Below, piece after piece: positions 60,577 to 64,000 of a DNA stretch of 64,000 bases. The stretch is taken from assembly GCF_004295585.1 (NCBI RefSeq), contig NZ_AP019400.1, positions 3,322,001 to 3,386,000 of the forward strand, given 5' to 3'. The position numbers were made by a program, and so were the translations under genes. The notes below the pieces were generated by a model. The model saw only the letters and a program-made list of their open reading frames with translations. It did not search any database and was not told the origin of the DNA. The stretch's first letter is position 1; each line of letters opens with the position of its first letter. The DNA comes from Cohnella abietis. GTDB taxonomy: Bacteria; Bacillota; Bacilli; Paenibacillales; Paenibacillaceae.

Positions 60577-60602
60577 AAAATCACTTCATCCGAAGTGATT
60601 TT
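60577..60602 (+). terminator. Terminator after the MFS gene
   Basis: AAAATCACTTC (60577-60587) pairs perfectly with GAAGTGATTTT (60592-60602). Confidence 0.9.
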
Positions 60603-60678
60603 ATTTTTCCCTTTAAACCCTTATATTTGAAAAAGAGACTGAAGAATTGTTAATCAAAATGTAGGGGAGATCGTTATC

Positions 60679-61584
60679 GTGACGAGAATCAAACCAATTT
60701 GCTTAGTAGACTCGGTTATTAAATTATCAAGCTACGATAGGGATCAACTTGAGGGGCTTTTTGATGTTCATTTTTTTGGATCCCAATTGCCCGATAAGAC
60801 CCAGCTGCGAAAGTGTGATGTATTACTTGTACATAGTCGAATCTCAGACGAATTAATTAAGTGCCTAGATAATTGCAAGTATATCGGAGTACGTGCACAT
60901 AATACTGATTATATTAATTCAGAATTAGCTAGGGATATGAACATCATTGTTAAGGGTATCCCTCAAGTAGGCCAGACTTCAGTTGCTGAGCATACCTTTG
61001 CTTTAATATTTGCAATAACGAAACAATTGAAAATGTCACATGCAAACATCATGAATGGGAAATGGAAAGGTCAACAAAAGCCGAATTATGAATTACAAGG
61101 AAAGAAATTAGGGATAATCGGTTACGGAGAAATTGGCAAACAAGTAGGAATGATAGGTCGCGCACTGGGGATGGAAATCTTAGTAGCTAATAAACCAGGT
61201 AAGCATGAAGATAGTGCACTTCCACTAGAAGATGTCGTAAAAGAATCTGATATTATTACGTTACATTTGTCTAACAAAGATAATAAAGTGTTTTTTGATC
61301 AAGCCAAAATCGACATGATGAAGACGAGCGCGATTCTAATTAATACTTCAAGAGGAAGCTTGCTAGATTATGCTGCTTTACAAAACTCCTTAAGTAATGG
61401 AAGACTCTTTGGAGCGGGCCTAGATGTGTTTCCGGAAGAACCCTTACAAGAAACAACCATTTGCAGCCTAGATAATGTTTTTTGCACACCGCACCAGGCT
61501 TATTTTACAGAAGAAACCTTATCATTAATGAATAAGCATCTAATTGATAATGTAAGGAGTTTTCATCTCAATAACGATGCATAA
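60679..61584 (+). CDS. D-2-hydroxyacid dehydrogenase
   Basis: 301 aa. The NAD-binding motif is LGIIGYGEIGKQVG. The catalytic triad can be read: Arg in LINTSRGSLLDY, Glu in DVFPEEPL and His in CTPHQAYFT. The N-terminal flavodoxin-like substrate domain is present (VHSRISDELIKCL). It belongs to the phosphoglycerate dehydrogenase/formate dehydrogenase-like family; the absence of an ACT domain and the length argue against serine biosynthesis. GTG start after GGGGAG. The 52-bp tandem array begins immediately after its stop, with no terminator between. Confidence 0.9.
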   Translation: MTRIKPICLVDSVIKLSSYDRDQLEGLFDVHFFGSQLPDKTQLRKCDVLLVHSRISDELIKCLDNCKYIGVRAHNTDYINSELARDMNIIVKGIPQVGQTSVAEHTFALIFAITKQLKMSHANIMNGKWKGQQKPNYELQGKKLGIIGYGEIGKQVGMIGRALGMEILVANKPGKHEDSALPLEDVVKESDIITLHLSNKDNKVFFDQAKIDMMKTSAILINTSRGSLLDYAALQNSLSNGRLFGAGLDVFPEEPLQETTICSLDNVFCTPHQAYFTEETLSLMNKHLIDNVRSFHLNNDA

Positions 61585-61586
61585 CA

Positions 61587-62264
61587 GGTTAGGAAAAGGC
61601 ACGTACGGAGGCAGGTGTACGAATTTTTCGAGTAACGAGGTTAGGGATAGGTACGTTCGGAGGTAGATGTACGATATTTTCGAGTAACGAGGTCTGGAAT
61701 AGGCACGTACGAAGGTAGATGTTCGAAATTTTCGAATAACGAGGTCTGGAGGAGGCACGTACGAAGGTAGGTGTACGAATTTTTCGAGTAACGAGGTTAG
61801 GGAGAGGTACGTTCGGAGGTAGATGTACGATATTTTCGAGTAACGAGGACTGGAAGAGGCACGATTGGGGGCAGGTGTACGTAATTTTCGAGTAACGAGG
61901 TCTGGAAGAGGCACGTTTGGGGGTAGGTGTACGAATTTTTCGAGTAACGAGGTTTGGAAGAGGCACGTTAGGATGTAGATGTTAGAAATTTTCGAGTAAC
62001 GAGGGCTGGATGAGGCGCGTTTGGAGGTAGATGTTCGATATTTTCGAGTAACGAGGTTGGGAAGAGGCACGTACGGAGGTAGATGTACGATATTTTCGAG
62101 TAACGAGGTTGGGAAGAGGCACGTACGGAGGTAGATGTACGATATTTTCGAGTAACGAGGTTGGGAAGAGGCACGTACGGAGGTAGATGTTCGAAATTAT
62201 CGAATAACGGGGTCAGGAAGAGGCACCTACAGATGTACTTGTACGATATATTCGAGTAACGAGC
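61587..62264. repeat. Tandem array with exact 52-bp period, about 13 units
   Basis: The anchor TTCGAGTAACGAGG (with small changes) starts at 61627, 61679, 61731, 61783, 61835, 61887, 61939, 61991, 62043, 62095, 62147, 62199 and 62251: every step is 52 bp with no insertion or deletion. The rest of each unit (GGCACGTACGGAGGTAG, then TGTACGA) is also conserved with 5-20% substitutions. Units near 62043-62160 are nearly identical, and the ends are more diverged. Within each unit CGTAC and GTACG can pair around about 10 nt. The array begins 2 bp after the dehydrogenase stop. It is not a CRISPR because no part is unique. Confidence 0.93.
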
Positions 62265-62291
62265 GGCAATGTTAACTATTAAGCTCACATA

Positions 62292-62325
62292 GGGACTGCC
62301 CAAATGTTCATTTGTGGGACAGCCC
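62292..62325. terminator. Hairpin between the tandem array and the EmrB-like gene
   Basis: CAAATG (62301-62306) pairs with CATTTG (62309-62314), extended by GG/CC, CTG/CAG and GGG/CCC pairs with two bulges. It can end transcription from either side. Confidence 0.6.
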
Positions 62326-62367
62326 CAAGCAATCTGAGCTAATGTAGCGATTAGGGAATAAAAAGCT

Positions 62368-63882
62368 TTAATTAGTGTTTCCCCGAGCTTTTGTAAGCTG
62401 TGCTATGACGGCGATTATGCATGAAGCGATGACGAGAATCATTGCTGCAGCCGCAAGGACAACGGAAAATGATTTGTTAAAAGCGGTTTTTGCTATTTCT
62501 ACGAGAGTGGAGCCAGTGGCAGCGGGCAGATCTCTGGCAATTCTAAGTGCTTCATCGAGGCTGTCCCGAACTACTGGCGAGACGGCTAGTCCTTCAGGAA
62601 GAACAAAAGAAGCGGTATAGACGAAAGAAGACAGACTGCCAAGAAGCGCAACTCCTAAAGCCCCACCGAGCTCGAATGAAACTTCCTCAATAGACGCGGC
62701 CATGCCTGCCTTTTCCACTGGGGCATTAATCATAATGGAATGAGAGGCGGCAGTCATTGCTCCCCCAAGACCTGCTCCCATAATCATTAAAGCTGTGACC
62801 TGTGGCAGCATATTTCCGTTATGAACCAGCAATAGCATACCCATCCCCGAGCCGGCCACCAATAAACAGATCCACTGTACCTTCATCTTATTCGCACGAT
62901 GAGATAGCAGACCGATAAGTATGCCTGAGATAAAGGAGGCTATCGGAGCGAAAATAATAAATAGTCCCGCCTCTAGGGGAGAATAGCCAAGTACAAGCTG
63001 AAGCCGCTGTGTGACGATTAATTCCATCCCAATTAGAGCGAAGCAAGACAGTAGAGCCGTTACTACCCCTGTAGTAAATCTTGGATCTCTAAATAGGGCA
63101 AAATCAATCAAAGGAGTAGCGCTTTTGCGCTGGCGGCGCACGAATAAGATTAGAGCTATGATTCCAATTACGGCAGAAATCAAACCCACTTCATAAGAGC
63201 CTTGACGTCTGCTGATTTCCTTAATCGCATACACGATACCAACCAATCCCGTCATAATTTGGACAGAACCGATTAAATCCCATGGTTTGCTCCCATTCAT
63301 TTTCCTGTTAGGGATAAGAAAGATAGCTAAGATCAGCGCGATAATAACGATTGGAATGTTAATGAGGAATACCGACCCCCACCAATAATGCTCCAGCAAT
63401 AAGCCACCAATGAGTGGACCGATCCCAGCTCCGCCAGATGAGACAGAAGCCCAAATACCAAAGGCTAGTGAACGCTCCCGCTCATCCACAAAAGTAGTTC
63501 GAATAATGGAAAGTGTTGCTGGCATCATCATGGCACCGCCGACAGCAAGCAGGGCGCGGGCAGCAATAAGTACAAGTGGTATCGGCGCGTACGCGGCAAC
63601 CAGTGAAGCAATCCCAAAGATGGCTAGTCCGATAACGAAAAGCCTTTTATGCCCAACACGATCTCCTAGTGTACCTAAGCCCGGCAGAAGACCAGCGATT
63701 ACTAGTGGGTAAATGTTAACTATCCAAAGCTTCTCCGAAGCAGTAGCAGCAAGATCATAGGTTAGAGTCGGAAGGGCCGTATACAGGACTGTCATGTCAA
63801 TAACGATTAGAAACAGTGCGCTGGACACAATTGCAAGCACTAACCAGCGTTGAAATTTGGAAAGATGATGAAGTGTAGACAT
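62368..63882 (-). CDS. MFS exporter of the DHA2 (EmrB/QacA) family, 14 helices
   Basis: 504 aa with fourteen predicted helices. FQRWLVLAIVSSALFLIVIDMTVLYTALPTLTYDL is the D1 motif region of DHA2 exporters (IDMTVLYTALP with Asp), GTLGDRVGHKRLFVIGL is motif A, and GAGIGPLIGGLLLEHYWWGSVFLINIP is motif C. QacA-like proteins export quaternary ammonium compounds and dyes by proton antiport. The promoter to the right holds a TAGGG-TTG-CCCTA palindrome in its spacer, so induction by a MerR- or TetR-type protein encoded outside the window is likely. Confidence 0.92.
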   Translation of the reverse strand: MSTLHHLSKFQRWLVLAIVSSALFLIVIDMTVLYTALPTLTYDLAATASEKLWIVNIYPLVIAGLLPGLGTLGDRVGHKRLFVIGLAIFGIASLVAAYAPIPLVLIAARALLAVGGAMMMPATLSIIRTTFVDERERSLAFGIWASVSSGGAGIGPLIGGLLLEHYWWGSVFLINIPIVIIALILAIFLIPNRKMNGSKPWDLIGSVQIMTGLVGIVYAIKEISRRQGSYEVGLISAVIGIIALILFVRRQRKSATPLIDFALFRDPRFTTGVVTALLSCFALIGMELIVTQRLQLVLGYSPLEAGLFIIFAPIASFISGILIGLLSHRANKMKVQWICLLVAGSGMGMLLLVHNGNMLPQVTALMIMGAGLGGAMTAASHSIMINAPVEKAGMAASIEEVSFELGGALGVALLGSLSSFVYTASFVLPEGLAVSPVVRDSLDEALRIARDLPAATGSTLVEIAKTAFNKSFSVVLAAAAMILVIASCIIAVIAQLTKARGNTN

Positions 63883-63922
63883 AGTAATCCTCCGTAAAAC
63901 TGATGATTTGTTGACAGGGCAG

Positions 63923-63970
63923 CGTGATCACGTTATTGTACTCTAAAGTATAGGGCAACCCTACAGTCAA
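63923..63970 (-). promoter_or_regulatory. Promoter and two palindromes of the EmrB/QacA-like gene
   Basis: On the minus strand TTGACT (63970-63965) and TTTAGA (63947-63942) are spaced by 17 bp. TAGGGCAACCCTA (63951-63963) is a 13-bp palindrome in the spacer, and CGTGATCACG (63923-63932) is a 10-bp palindrome downstream of the start site. The regulator is probably encoded to the right of the window. Confidence 0.7.
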
Positions 63971-64000
63971 GGTGGTCGGATAAAATGTCTAAGGATTATG

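Noticed and set aside
61587..62264. CRISPR array
   Set aside because: No unique spacers exist; the whole 52-bp unit is conserved, and no cas genes are near.
61540..62303. Open frames of 111-176 codons on the minus strand across the 52-bp array, giving a repeated peptide
   Set aside because: They arise because the repeat lacks frequent stops and its period shifts the reading frame each unit. There is no ribosome site or family similarity, and one frame runs into the 3' end of the dehydrogenase gene.
1..64000. tRNA or rRNA genes, prophage, integron or conjugative genes
   Set aside because: I scanned for characteristic sequences and gene products and saw none; a tRNA search program could still find a divergent one.

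Overview
The window looks like chromosomal DNA of a Paenibacillus-type soil Firmicute (Paenibacillus or a close relative such as Cohnella). The reasons are two sugar ABC-transport cassettes each paired with a YesM-type kinase and a YesN-type AraC regulator, an S-layer (SLH) protein with GLUG repeats, a copper-amine-oxidase-N-like secreted protein, a Vat-type acetyltransferase, strong AGGAGG ribosome sites with frequent GTG/TTG starts, and moderate GC. I saw no rRNA, tRNA, prophage, complete insertion sequence or CRISPR array.

Region 1 (1-19.2 kb) is nutrient sensing and sugar uptake. A soluble chemoreceptor fused to a substrate-binding domain (minus strand) is followed by operon A: kinase, regulator, lipoprotein, two permeases, a Gfo/Idh/MocA oxidoreductase and a GNAT-PP2C fusion. 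Operon B is kinase, regulator, lipoprotein, two permeases and a second lipoprotein. In both operons a hairpin separates the first binding protein from its permease.

Region 2 (19.2-49.8 kb) is a patchwork of one- or two-gene modules, each next to its own regulator: MATE/TetR, Old Yellow Enzyme/HxlR, WYL/VOC, ketopantoate-reductase-like/TetR, BlaI/M56 peptidase, TetR/OYE/enoyl-CoA hydratase, MerR/aldo-keto reductase, WYL/DJ-1, MFS/TetR and MarR. Operators are legible for several: three TetR sites at 20.6 kb, four GATC-centred palindromes at 37.5-38.9 kb, a 19-bp-spacer MerR promoter at 43.4 kb, and the same ACTGACA/TGTCAGT element placed exactly 10 bp before TATAAT downstream of both WYL genes. 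The SLH/GLUG surface protein, a Vat-like streptogramin A acetyltransferase and an esterase-CBM9 protein are also here. Intergenic spaces carry short dispersed repeats, and a truncated group IIC intron (domain I only) sits directly behind a terminator hairpin.

Region 3 (49.8-53.6 kb) is a likely extracytoplasmic redox module: a CuA-motif lipoprotein divergent from a PQQ-type beta-propeller lipoprotein and a third lipoprotein. The divergent promoters mirror each other, and each is followed by an identical 15-bp element.

Region 4 (53.6-64 kb) holds a YhgE/Pip-like exporter with a TetR gene, a pentapeptide-repeat gene remnant, a strongly structured non-coding element, a nucleotidyltransferase and acetyltransferase cluster, two truncated genes meeting at a junction (SLH and EAL fragments), an MFS exporter, a D-2-hydroxyacid dehydrogenase, a tandem array with an exact 52-bp period, and a QacA/EmrB-type exporter.

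Protein identities come from reading motifs and family recall, not from searches.
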